Of a stretch of DNA of 47,103 bases, positions 16,491 through 24,606 are shown piece after piece; within the stretch, counting starts at the first letter, position 1, and each line of letters opens with the position of its first letter. Both the position numbers and the translations under genes were made by a program. Below the pieces are notes generated by a model. That model was not told where the DNA came from and made no database searches. It worked only from the letters and a program-made list of their open reading frames with translations. Location of the stretch: positions 1 through 47,103 of the forward strand of contig CBDUTJ010000022.1 of the NCBI GenBank assembly GCA_965370415.1. The letters run 5' to 3'. This stretch comes from JACNIV01 sp965370415 (GTDB taxonomy: Bacteria > Cloacimonadota > Cloacimonadia > Cloacimonadales > TCS61).

Positions 16491-16803
16491 ACTACTCGAA
16501 CCAATCTTCTGCTAAATCCTTCCATTCTGGATTATCCTTTTCGATCAGTTCAATTTTCCATTTTCTATACCATTTTTTTATTCTTTTTTCATATTCTATC
16601 GCTGCAACAATATCATCAGTTTCTTCATAATAAACTAATTTTATAAGATTATATTTCTTGGTAAAACCCTTAATTAATTTATTCTTGTGTTCATGCATCC
16701 TTCTTTCCAGATCATTAGTAACTCCAATATATAGTGTGCCGTTCTTTTTGTTTGTAAGAATGTAAACATAATATGATTTATTCATTCTTTCCTTTTTCAT
16801 GGA
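16484..16803 (-). mobile_element. Putative minimal mobile cassette: GIY-YIG gene inserted in a split repeat unit
   Basis: The 7-base sequence TCATGGA occurs at 16484-16490 and again at 16797-16803. Between them lie 306 bases that hold little more than the GIY-YIG gene and its ribosome site; the stop codon starts two bases from the left copy. Intact units nearby read ATCATGGATTCCCG (16343 region) and ATCATGGATTCACG (16881 region). The left half here ends ATCATGGA and the right half resumes TCATGGATTCCCGC, as expected if a cassette had inserted into one unit with a short target duplication. The structure is directly visible; mobility is inferred. Confidence 0.55.
16492..16785 (-). CDS. Single-domain GIY-YIG endonuclease
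   Basis: This 97-residue protein has the GIY-YIG core: YYVYIL (residues 5-10), LYIGVTNDLERRMHEH (18 on) with the conserved arginines, the catalytic-glutamate helix AIEYEKRIKKW (E64) and the terminal NPEWKDLAEDW. Such stand-alone proteins (YhbQ/UPF0213-like and relatives of homing-endonuclease domains) cut DNA; the biological role of this subgroup is not settled. I chose ATG 16785, which has AAGGA just upstream. The open frame continues to an ATG at 16872, but those 29 residues (containing FLSFPQKRESM) are translation of the flanking repeat. The gene sits inside a repeat array on both sides and lies upstream of aspS on the same strand. Confidence 0.88.
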   Translation of the reverse strand: MNKSYYVYILTNKKNGTLYIGVTNDLERRMHEHKNKLIKGFTKKYNLIKLVYYEETDDIVAAIEYEKRIKKWYRKWKIELIEKDNPEWKDLAEDWFE

Positions 16804-16949
16804 TTCCCGCTTTTGCGGGAATGACAAGAAAAAAAACATTATTGTCATTCCCAACTTGATTGGGAATCTCATTCATCTCATCATGGATTCACGCTTTCGC
16901 GGGAATGACAAGATCGCAGGAATGACAAAGTCACGGGAATGACAAAATC
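16797..16949. repeat. Array of ATTCCCG-type palindromic repeats, right of the GIY-YIG gene
   Basis: It begins with the second half of the split unit (TCATGGATTCCCGC, TTTTGCGGGAATGACAAG) and continues with a complete unit. The complete unit is TTGTCATTCCCAACTTGATT, GGGAATCTC, then ATCATGGATTCACGC and TTTCGCGGGAATGACAAG. Three degenerate GGAATGACAA ends follow, up to 16949. Two hairpins per full unit are apparent (ATTCCCAACTTGATTGGGAA; CACGCTTTCGCG). The array ends nine bases before the lipoprotein stop codon, so it may also serve as that gene's 3' end. Confidence 0.78.
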
Positions 16950-16957
16950 CTTATCAG

Positions 16958-17575
16958 CTATTTATCCTTTTTATCACCCCGTACAAACTGGATCGTATTA
17001 TTGCGATAAACAAGCTGACAGGATTTGTTATCGGAAACCAGTTTGGGAAAAAAGATAAACCCTGATTTTTTAGCGCCGGGAATGATCTTACCAAAACTCA
17101 GTGAGTAGGTTATCAGGTTCTTTTTTGCTTCCCGCCATTCTTCCAATATCCTGCGCTGATCTTCAAAAAGCTGCTGAGTATCAGTAAGTTTTTCACTTTC
17201 TATATTTGCAATCACCAGGTATTCAAGTTGTTTCGGCAGCAATAACTTCTCAATATAATCCAGGCTTACAACATCGAACTGGTTACCATCTTCATCCAGT
17301 AAACTGATATCTGAAGCTTGAATTTCAAAATCATTATTCTGCCTGTTCTTAACTTGAATGTAGAAGGTAGTAAAATAGTCAGTAAGATTTTGTGGTTCTT
17401 TGATCCAATACTTATTCTCAGCGGCAAATGTCCAACCTTTGGTTTTGATCACGGCATAATCGTCAGTAATTATCACATTTTCAGATTTTACCGGGATATA
17501 CTTGATAGTGCAAGATGAAATGATAACCATTATCAGACACAACAAAATTACCATCAGCCATTTTTTTAGTGTCAT
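16958..17575 (-). CDS. Putative lipoprotein of unknown function
   Basis: The 205 residues begin with a lipoprotein signal peptide: basic MTLKKW, a hydrophobic core, then the lipobox ISSC with lipidation expected at C22. The mature part looks like a mixed alpha/beta domain with TTFYIQVKNRQNNDFEIQ and SGFIFFPKL, reminiscent of small immunoglobulin-like lipoprotein domains that describe a conserved physical property of a bound partner. I do not recognise the family and give no function. ATG 17575 is preceded by AAGGA. It lies downstream of gyrA, separated by an 80-base gap that contains a perfect palindrome. Confidence 0.7.
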   Translation of the reverse strand: MTLKKWLMVILLCLIMVIISSCTIKYIPVKSENVIITDDYAVIKTKGWTFAAENKYWIKEPQNLTDYFTTFYIQVKNRQNNDFEIQASDISLLDEDGNQFDVVSLDYIEKLLLPKQLEYLVIANIESEKLTDTQQLFEDQRRILEEWREAKKNLITYSLSFGKIIPGAKKSGFIFFPKLVSDNKSCQLVYRNNTIQFVRGDKKDK

Positions 17576-17599
17576 AATAAATCCTTTGCTCAGTTATGA

Positions 17600-17627
17600 G
17601 CAGAGACGATTTTAAAATCGTCTCTGC
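17600..17627. repeat. Perfect 28-bp palindrome
   Basis: GCAGAGACGATTTT (17600-17613) is followed directly by its exact reverse complement (17614-17627) with no loop. It lies between the gyrA stop (17656) and the lipoprotein start (17575). Palindromes of the AGAGACGATTTT type recur between genes in several FCB-group genomes, as I recall. It could work as a gyrA terminator, but a loop-less palindrome is also consistent with a mobile repeat or a dimeric protein site. Confidence 0.75.
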
Positions 17628-17655
17628 TTCACGTTTGTTCTTAAAATATTACTTT

Positions 17656-20448
17656 TTATTCGTCAAGTTCTAAATCCAATTGAATTTCTTCACCGCTTTT
17701 AATTTCCGGTTCTTCTTCAGCAGATTCTTCTTTTACAGGAGCTTCAGTAACAGGTTTTTCTTTTACAGGAATTTCTTCAACAGTATCTTCTGTTGCTGTT
17801 TCCTCTTGCTCTTCTACAGGCTCATTATTAGTGTCAGTATCCTCATCGGAGTCTGAAACTGCTGTAACAGGTTCTTCTTTCACAGGAATTTCTTTAACAG
17901 TCTCTTCTACTACTGCTTCCTTTTGCTCTTTTGCATGCTCATTATTGGTATCAGTATCCTCATCGGAATCTGGAGCTTCTACCGGTGTTTCGGGCAATGT
18001 TTCAAACAATTCACCCTCTTCGTCAGGCTCTGCTGCTATTCTTGTAATATCATAAACTTTATCTTTTTCGTTAAGTTCGATAAGTTTTACACCCTGTGTA
18101 TTCCTGCCTATAATGGAAATCTTATCAACTGCCTGCCTTATTATCATACCTTCTTTTGTAACTATCATCAAATCATCGTTATCTACAACCTCAAGCAAAG
18201 AGATAAGTTTACCATTCCTTTCTGTAGTTTTAAGGGTAATAACACCTTTTGATCCGCGTTTGGTGACCTTGTAATTTTCTACTTCCGAGCGTTTGCCATA
18301 ACCATTTTCACTAATGGAAAGAAGAGTTCCTCCTCGTTTTACAACGACCATAGCCACAACTTTATCACTATCTCTTAACTTGATGCCGCGCACACCTTGA
18401 GAATTTCTGCCCATAGATCTGGCATCTGTCTCATTGAACCTGTTGGCATATCCACCACTGGTTGCCAAAATAATATCGTTATCCCCTTCCGTGATCTGAG
18501 CATCTATCAATTGATCGCCCTCCAATAATCTAATGGCAATGATACCATTTACTCTTGGTCGGGAAAAAGCAATTAACGCAGATTTTTTGATCGTACCATT
18601 TTTCGTTACCATAGTAACAAAATGCGGTTGTTCGAAATCTCGAACTGTAACAAACGCTTCGATCTTTTCTTCTCTTTCCAGTTGCAGAAGATTAACAATA
18701 GCTTTGCCCCGGGCAAGTCTTCCAACTTTTGGGATGCGATAAACTTTCAACCAATGACATTTTCCAAAATCTGTGAAAAATAATATGTAGGCATGAGTAG
18801 AAGCAACAAAGATACTTTCCACAAAATCTTCTTCCTTCAGATTGGAACCGGAAAGTCCTTTGCCACCTCTTCCCTGCTTCCTGTATGTATCGATGGGAAG
18901 ACGCTTTATATAACCATGATGAGAGATCGTGACCACCATATCCTCGTCAGCGATCATATCTTCGGTTTCGATATCAGCAGAACCTTCAAGGATAGTTGTA
19001 CGACGAAGATCATTATATTTTTCCTTTATTTCGTTAACTTCCTTCTTAATTATATTCATACGTAGAAGACGCTTTTCTAATATATTTTTCAGTTTATCAA
19101 TGGTTTTGAGCAGATCATTATATTCTTTTTCGATCTTTTCTCTTTCCAGTCCTGTGAGTCTTTGAAGCTTCATTTCCAGGATCGCTTTTGCTTGTATCTC
19201 TGAAAGACCGAATTTTTCCTGCAGAGCACTACTGGCAATTTGAACGGTTTTGGAAGAGCGGATGGTTTTTATTACATCGTCGATATTATCGAGAGCAATA
19301 CGATATCCTTCCAGGATATGAAGCCTTTTCTCCGCATTATCAAGTTCAAACTGTGTTCTGCGAACCACAACTTCATGTCGGAAATCAACATAATTCTGTA
19401 TCATTTCCTTTATATTGATAACTTGTGGAATTCCATTTACCAAAGCACGGTTGTTAACACTGAAACTTCCCTGCAGTTGAGAAAATTTATATAATTTATT
19501 CAGAACAGAACTGGCTTCTGCATTCCTTTTTATCGCAATCACCAGTCTCATTCCCTGCCTGCCGGATTCATCGCGTATATCGCTGATACCTTCGATGCGT
19601 TTATCTTTCACTAATTCTACGATCTTATCTATCAGGTATGTTTTATTCAGTTGATAAGGAATTTCTGTTATCACTATCATTTCCGCACCGTTATTTTTGG
19701 TCTCGATCGCAGCTTTACCTCTCATGATAATTCTTCCATGCCCGGTAAGGAAATAATCTTTGATCCCCTGAGAACCGATAATATAGCCGCCTGTGGGGAA
19801 ATCAGGTCCTTTTATATATTCGAGCAGATCGAGCGGTTCTAATTCAGGATTCTCGATATAAGCAATGATCCCATCACATATTTCCGTAATATTGTGTGGA
19901 GCCATGTTTGTAGCCATTCCCACAGCGATCCCTGACGAACCGTTAACCATAAGATTCGGAAATTTAGAAGGAAATACTACAGGTTCTTTTCTAGTATCAT
20001 CGTAGTTAGTTTTATAATCAACGGTTTCCTTATCCAGGTCATCCATCAGGTCAACTGCTGCTTTCTGAAGACGTGCTTCCGTATAACGCATCGCTGCTGG
20101 TGGATCGCCATCCTGGGAACCAAAGTTACCCTGTCCGTCAACAAGTTGATATCGCAGACTCCAGGGTTGAGCCATTCTTACCAGAGTGGGATAAATAACC
20201 TGTTCCCCATGAGGATGATAATTACCGGAAGTGTCACCAGCTATTTTCGCACATTTTCTAAAACCTTTTCCGGGAGCAAGATTAAGCTCGTTCATCGCAA
20301 ATAATATCCTTCTCTGAGAAGGTTTAAGACCATCCCGAGCATCCGGTAATGCCCTGGATACGATCACACTCATCGAGTATTCCAGATAAGATTTTTTTAA
20401 CACATCTTCAATTTCAACTAATTCTATCCTTGATCTATCGTGTATCAT
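17656..20448 (-). CDS. gyrA: DNA gyrase subunit A with a duplicated acidic tail
   Basis: This is the type IIA topoisomerase breakage-reunion subunit, forming an A2B2 complex with the upstream gyrB product. The 930 residues include the winged-helix region with SRALPDARDGLKPSQRR, the strand-cleaving tyrosine Y122 in PPAAMRYTEARL, and a C-terminal beta-pinwheel of about six blades. The first blade contains a GyrA box, QGRGGKG, which supports gyrase rather than topoisomerase IV. Positions 82-87 (E. coli numbering, which aligns without gaps) read EQVIYP, so the usual Ser83 and Asp87 are Gln and Pro. After about residue 808 a Glu/Asp/Thr-rich tail of 123 residues contains two copies of a 39-residue unit starting SDEDTDTNNE. 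The ATG has AAGGGG upstream. It follows gyrB by 43 bases. Confidence 0.95.
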   Translation of the reverse strand: MIHDRSRIELVEIEDVLKKSYLEYSMSVIVSRALPDARDGLKPSQRRILFAMNELNLAPGKGFRKCAKIAGDTSGNYHPHGEQVIYPTLVRMAQPWSLRYQLVDGQGNFGSQDGDPPAAMRYTEARLQKAAVDLMDDLDKETVDYKTNYDDTRKEPVVFPSKFPNLMVNGSSGIAVGMATNMAPHNITEICDGIIAYIENPELEPLDLLEYIKGPDFPTGGYIIGSQGIKDYFLTGHGRIIMRGKAAIETKNNGAEMIVITEIPYQLNKTYLIDKIVELVKDKRIEGISDIRDESGRQGMRLVIAIKRNAEASSVLNKLYKFSQLQGSFSVNNRALVNGIPQVINIKEMIQNYVDFRHEVVVRRTQFELDNAEKRLHILEGYRIALDNIDDVIKTIRSSKTVQIASSALQEKFGLSEIQAKAILEMKLQRLTGLEREKIEKEYNDLLKTIDKLKNILEKRLLRMNIIKKEVNEIKEKYNDLRRTTILEGSADIETEDMIADEDMVVTISHHGYIKRLPIDTYRKQGRGGKGLSGSNLKEEDFVESIFVASTHAYILFFTDFGKCHWLKVYRIPKVGRLARGKAIVNLLQLEREEKIEAFVTVRDFEQPHFVTMVTKNGTIKKSALIAFSRPRVNGIIAIRLLEGDQLIDAQITEGDNDIILATSGGYANRFNETDARSMGRNSQGVRGIKLRDSDKVVAMVVVKRGGTLLSISENGYGKRSEVENYKVTKRGSKGVITLKTTERNGKLISLLEVVDNDDLMIVTKEGMIIRQAVDKISIIGRNTQGVKLIELNEKDKVYDITRIAAEPDEEGELFETLPETPVEAPDSDEDTDTNNEHAKEQKEAVVEETVKEIPVKEEPVTAVSDSDEDTDTNNEPVEEQEETATEDTVEEIPVKEKPVTEAPVKEESAEEEPEIKSGEEIQLDLELDE
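17734..17967 (-). repeat. 117-bp tandem duplication inside the gyrA acidic tail
   Basis: Two in-frame units of 39 codons start with SDEDTDTNNE at residues 828 and 867 and continue through matching KEIPVKEEPVT / EEIPVKEKPVT segments. The period is exactly 117 bases (first codons at 17967 and 17850). The diverged bases between units imply that the duplication is not recent. Confidence 0.75.
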
Positions 20449-20491
20449 TTTTTCCCCTTAAATTTAATTAATTATAACCAGGTATGCTTAT

Positions 20492-22387
20492 TTAAACACT
20501 GACTTCCACATACTTTGCATTACTTTCAATGAATTCTCTTCTTGGTTCGACCTCATCACCCATCAGTATGGTGAACATTCTATCAGCTTCGATCGCATCA
20601 TCTATTTTCACAGAAGTTAAAATTCGTTTTTCAGGATTCAGAGTTGTTTCCCACAATTGGTCAGCATTCATTTCTCCCAAGCCTTTGTATCTCTGGATGT
20701 GAATCCCTTTTGAACCCCAATCTTTCATTATTTCATTACGCTCTTCTATAGTGTAAACATAACGTTTGCTTTTCCCTTTTCGCAATAGGAATAACGGTGG
20801 TTTGGCAATGTAAATGTGACCATATTCCACGAGCGGACGCATATAACGGAAAAAGAACGTGAGAAGAAGAGTGGCAATATGTTGTCCGTCAACATCTGCA
20901 TCAGACATTATAACGACCTTATTGTAGCGCAATTTTGAAATATCGAATTCATCACCGATACCAGCACCGAGAGCCAGAATTATAGGCTGGATCTTATCAT
21001 TGTTCAACACTTTATCTATTCGTGCTTTTTCGGTATTCAGCATTTTTCCCCACAGCGGGAGAATGGCTTGAAAAGTTCTATCTCTACCCATTTTTGCAGA
21101 ACCACCGGCAGAATCTCCCTCAACCAGGAATATTTCAGTCTGGGAAGGATCCTGGATGGAACAATCAGCCAGTTTTCCCGGCAGACTACCGCTTTCCAGA
21201 ACAGATTTTCTTCGTGTAAGTTCACGAGCTTTACGAGCAGCTTCACGGGACCGCGCTCCCAGAATGGCTTTCAGGGAAATATTCTTAGCTTCCTGAGGGT
21301 GCTCTTCAAAATATTCCATCAATTTTTCGTAAACTATGGAATTCACAATACCTTCTATTTCGCTGTTTTGCAGTTTTGTTTTGGTCTGTCCTTCAAATTG
21401 TGGTTCAGAGAGTTTAACACTAATAACTGCTGTAATACCTTCCCTGATATCGCTGCCGGCAGGTACAATCTTTTCATTCTTAAAGCCGTTTAAATTTTTG
21501 ATATACGTATTTACAGCACGAGTTAGAGCAGATTTGAAACCACTAAGGTGTGTTCCTCCTTCAATGGTATTTATATTGTTGGCAAAACTGTAGATCAATT
21601 CCTGAAAACCTTCATTATATTGAATCGAAACTTCAAATTCCGTTCCATTCCTCTCCCCATTTATATAAATCGGTTCGGAAAAGAGAGCTTTCTTATTTTC
21701 ATTTAAAAACTGAACGAAAGAAACAATTCCACCTTCATATTGGAAGTTATGCTTTTTCCCTGTGTTCTGGTCTTCCAGTAAAATTCTTATTCCCTTATTC
21801 AGAAATGCCATTTCTCTCAATCTTACCGAAAGATAATCAAAGCTGAACTCGATCACTTCAAATATCTCAGGATCCGGAAGGAACGTGGTTTTAGTACCTG
21901 TTTTGCTAGTTCTTCCAACCTTGTCCACTTCGGTTACAGGTTTCCCTCGTTCATAACGTTGGCGATATACATTACCCCCACGGTAAACTTCTACTTCACA
22001 CCATTTCGACAAGGCGTTGGTAACAGATACACCTACTCCATGCAAGCCACCGGATACTTTGTAGGATTTATCATCGAATTTTCCACCCGCATGTAAAATG
22101 GTCATCACAACCTGAAGAGCAGAAACTTTTTCTACAGGATGCATATCGACAGGTATACCGCTTCCGTTATCGACTACCGTGCAAGTACCATCAGTATTTA
22201 ATGTAACAACAATACGGTCACAACGACCTGCCAGAGCTTCGTCTATACTATTATCCACGACCTCATATACAAGATGATGTAGTCCTCGCTCAGTTGTTCC
22301 GCCAATGTACATTGCCGGTCGTTTTCTTACAGCTTCCAAACCTTTGAGAACTTTAATATTTTTCGCTGTATATTTTAGATCTGTCAT
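20492..22387 (-). CDS. gyrB: DNA gyrase subunit B
   Basis: This is the ATPase and TOPRIM subunit of gyrase. The 631 residues show the GHKL ATPase elements VDNSIDEALAG, DNGSGIPVD and GLHGVGVSVTNALS. The TOPRIM motifs follow: FLVEGDSAGGSAKMGRD and MSDADVDGQHI. The C-terminal IQRYKGLGEMNADQLWETT element contacts GyrA. The length matches the compact GyrB form without the enterobacterial TOPRIM insertion. I place the start at ATG 22387, which has AGAGG seven bases upstream; the in-frame ATG at 22411 lacks a ribosome site and adds eight unconserved residues. It is followed by gyrA, forming a gyrBA pair. Confidence 0.95.
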   Translation of the reverse strand: MTDLKYTAKNIKVLKGLEAVRKRPAMYIGGTTERGLHHLVYEVVDNSIDEALAGRCDRIVVTLNTDGTCTVVDNGSGIPVDMHPVEKVSALQVVMTILHAGGKFDDKSYKVSGGLHGVGVSVTNALSKWCEVEVYRGGNVYRQRYERGKPVTEVDKVGRTSKTGTKTTFLPDPEIFEVIEFSFDYLSVRLREMAFLNKGIRILLEDQNTGKKHNFQYEGGIVSFVQFLNENKKALFSEPIYINGERNGTEFEVSIQYNEGFQELIYSFANNINTIEGGTHLSGFKSALTRAVNTYIKNLNGFKNEKIVPAGSDIREGITAVISVKLSEPQFEGQTKTKLQNSEIEGIVNSIVYEKLMEYFEEHPQEAKNISLKAILGARSREAARKARELTRRKSVLESGSLPGKLADCSIQDPSQTEIFLVEGDSAGGSAKMGRDRTFQAILPLWGKMLNTEKARIDKVLNNDKIQPIILALGAGIGDEFDISKLRYNKVVIMSDADVDGQHIATLLLTFFFRYMRPLVEYGHIYIAKPPLFLLRKGKSKRYVYTIEERNEIMKDWGSKGIHIQRYKGLGEMNADQLWETTLNPEKRILTSVKIDDAIEADRMFTILMGDEVEPRREFIESNAKYVEVSV

Positions 22388-22701
22388 ATTTAAACCTCTT
22401 TCTTTTTTCAATTTTTTTCTATTAATTTTTCCAATTCATACATGTGTCTATTTTCGCCTGGCAGGAATATGTGTCAACTATTTTATTTGCATAAAGTTAG
22501 CGATTTTTTTATTGAAAATGCATTTCTTTGAAACAAATTTGTATCTTATTATTATATAAGAAGTTACGGAGCTGTTTTTTAAGAAGCTGTGAAATTATAA
22601 AAAAATGATGGAAATATTTTTTTTATTTTTGGAAAAAATAATAGAAAAAACTCTATTTTATATTTCGATAAAAATGAGTCCTGGAGCGGATCTGGAACTT
22701 A
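22388..22701. other. AT-rich gap between the PASTA gene and gyrB
   Basis: These 314 bases contain no credible gene. The right-hand end downstream of gyrB's leader carries the gyrB ribosome site and a possible promoter (22450-22477). The rest is strongly A/T-rich with long T and A runs (22560-22680) and no convincing terminator hairpin for the leftward PASTA-gene transcript. That transcript would enter from the right, and its stop lies at 22702. Confidence 0.6.
22450..22477 (-). promoter_or_regulatory. Possible sigma-70 promoter for gyrBA
   Basis: On the minus strand TTGACA (22472-22477) is followed after 16 bases by GAAAAT (22450-22455). This would start transcription near 22443, about 55 bases before the gyrB ATG. 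The -35 match is perfect but the -10 matches only four of six positions. Confidence 0.4.
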
Positions 22702-23277
22702 TCAGTCAGTATCGTCCAGCAGGTTTTTCCATTTATTATCGGAAGATGAAGATGATGTATATTTTCCCAGGCTGATCACTACATTAATGGAACTCTTTTT
22801 GGGTATTAATTCATCAGCCATTGGCTGAGAATAGATAATTTTTCCCTTAGTAACTTCTTCCGAATATCGAAAGATCTTTTCTCCCAATGTAAGCCCGGCA
22901 TTTTCCAGTTTCAACTTGGCTTCTACAACCCTGAGATTATCAAGATATGGTATGCGAACTAGCTCCGGTCCATCGCTTACAATAACATTTATAGTACGAT
23001 ATTTTTTTGTCATAATTTCTGGATTAGGCGTTTGAGAGATGATCTTTCCTTTCTCGATCTCTTCATGATAAATGATTTCTGTTTGAGTTACATAAAGTTT
23101 TAATTCCTTACATTTTTTACGTGCGATCTCGTAATTCATACCCTGTAAATCAGGTACTATCACTTCATTTCTGTGTCCTACGATGATCTTCATAATTATA
23201 TCTGTGGCAAAGAATGCTACGATAAACACCAGCATCAAAATGCCAACAGCAATAAAGAAACCTTTTAATTTCTGCAT
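22702..23277 (-). CDS. Membrane-anchored PASTA-domain protein
   Basis: The 191 residues consist of a short cytoplasmic N-terminus, one transmembrane helix (about 7-33) and two PASTA domains outside (about 40-105, VPDLQGMNYEIARKKCKEL..., and about 107-172, IPYLDNLRVVEAKLKLENA...). A short serine-rich and acidic tail follows. PASTA domains bind peptidoglycan fragments or beta-lactam-like ligands in Ser/Thr kinases and penicillin-binding proteins. Here there is no kinase or transpeptidase attached, so a cell-wall-sensing or scaffold role is only a guess. It starts ten bases after rsmB with a TTAGGAG ribosome site. In some bacteria PASTA proteins or kinases follow rsmB, so the context is sensible. 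Confidence 0.85.
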   Translation of the reverse strand: MQKLKGFFIAVGILMLVFIVAFFATDIIMKIIVGHRNEVIVPDLQGMNYEIARKKCKELKLYVTQTEIIYHEEIEKGKIISQTPNPEIMTKKYRTINVIVSDGPELVRIPYLDNLRVVEAKLKLENAGLTLGEKIFRYSEEVTKGKIIYSQPMADELIPKKSSINVVISLGKYTSSSSSDNKWKNLLDDTD

Positions 23278-23286
23278 TGATAACTC

Positions 23287-24606
23287 CTAACCAATTTTTT
23301 GCAATTTAGCAGCAAAAGCGCCATCCATATCATGTTCAAACGGCAATGTTTTCAGATAGCCATCCTCTGTATATTTTTTTTGAATAAATTCACTGGCGGG
23401 AATAAGTTTGAAATCTCTATTTTTAGCAAGGAATTTTTCAATCTGTAATTCATTTTCTGCTTTATTTAATGTACAGGTACTGTAGATCATAAATCCCCCG
23501 GGTTTAACGAAGGAGGTGCCTAATTTGAGCGCATCACTTTGTAATCTTAGCAACTTGGGCATATCCTGATTAAGTTGCCAGCGCAATTCCGATTTTTTCT
23601 GAAAAACTCCCCATCCTGAACAAGGTACATCCAAAAGAACTTTATCATATGCGGCTGCAACAGGTCCAAAACGAAAGGCATCTTTCGCATTTAATCTCAT
23701 ATTTTTTATCTGCAATCGTTCAACAGCTTGTTTCAGCTTTTTGATCTTATTAGGAAATTTATCAACGGCAATTACTTCTCCGGTATTTGCCATAAGCTCG
23801 GAGATATAAGTAGCTTTGCCACCGGGAGCGGCAAACAAGTCCAGAATATTCTCATCAAGTTCTGGATTTAGAAGCTCCACAACCAGAGCAGCAGATGTAT
23901 CCTGTATGGAATAATAACCCTCAGAAAAAGCGATTTCGTTCAATATTTCCCGTGGCTGATCAGAGATCAGTATATTTTCGGAAGCTTCGCTGGAAATTGT
24001 TTTTATATTTCTGCGGTTGAAATATTGCATCAAGTGCGATTTACTGGTGGCCATATGATTAACTCTGATATGTAGTTTGGGTACATCATTGTAATATATG
24101 CACAGCATCTCGGTTTTTTCTTCCCCCCAGTATTCCAACCATTTATCAATAATTTTTATAGGATATGAATACTCCAGGGAAAGGCGTTCTTTGATATTGC
24201 CAGGATATTGTATCTGTGGAGAACGCAAGTATGCTCGTAATACAGCATTCACAAAATTACCAATCTTGACTCCATATAGTTTTTTTGCCAGACTTACAGT
24301 TTCGTGCACAGCTGCATGTTCGGGAATGTTGTCACAATATAAAAGTTGATACAATCCCATATAGATAATAATTTTGATTTTTTTATTTGTGGCAGCAAAT
24401 TTTTTCGGATCTGTATATAATGAAGCAATATATTCCAGATTTGTTTGCATTTTAATTATGCCTTTTACTAAAGCGTAAAGAAGGTCTGCGCTTTCGTTTG
24501 CTACTTGTAATCTTTTGGACATCTGTTGCAGTAATTTATCGGAAAAGAGATTTTTGGAAAGAACTTTTACTATGATCTTGTAGGCTTCAAGCCTGATGTT
24601 TACCAT
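23287..24606 (-). CDS. rsmB: 16S rRNA (cytosine-967-C5)-methyltransferase
   Basis: This SAM-dependent enzyme methylates C967 (E. coli numbering) of 16S rRNA. The 439 residues comprise an N-terminal NusB-like RNA-binding domain (about 1-130) and a Fmu/NOL1-NOP2 methyltransferase domain. The latter carries FAAPGGKATY (SAM loop, about 258-267), VDKF, and the two conserved cysteines in DVPCSGWG (C329) and YSTCTLNKAENE (C378, the nucleophile position). The start ATG shares its A with the ruvA stop (TAATG), so it is translationally coupled to the ruv genes. Confidence 0.93.
   Translation of the reverse strand: MVNIRLEAYKIIVKVLSKNLFSDKLLQQMSKRLQVANESADLLYALVKGIIKMQTNLEYIASLYTDPKKFAATNKKIKIIIYMGLYQLLYCDNIPEHAAVHETVSLAKKLYGVKIGNFVNAVLRAYLRSPQIQYPGNIKERLSLEYSYPIKIIDKWLEYWGEEKTEMLCIYYNDVPKLHIRVNHMATSKSHLMQYFNRRNIKTISSEASENILISDQPREILNEIAFSEGYYSIQDTSAALVVELLNPELDENILDLFAAPGGKATYISELMANTGEVIAVDKFPNKIKKLKQAVERLQIKNMRLNAKDAFRFGPVAAAYDKVLLDVPCSGWGVFQKKSELRWQLNQDMPKLLRLQSDALKLGTSFVKPGGFMIYSTCTLNKAENELQIEKFLAKNRDFKLIPASEFIQKKYTEDGYLKTLPFEHDMDGAFAAKLQKIG

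Noticed and set aside
16786..16872. Upstream ATG extending the GIY-YIG protein by 29 residues
   Set aside because: The extra residues are translation of the flanking repeat (FLSFPQKRESM); the ATG at 16785 has its own AAGGA.
21068..21493. 141-codon open frame on the + strand
   Set aside because: It is antisense to the conserved TOPRIM region of gyrB and has no protein features.
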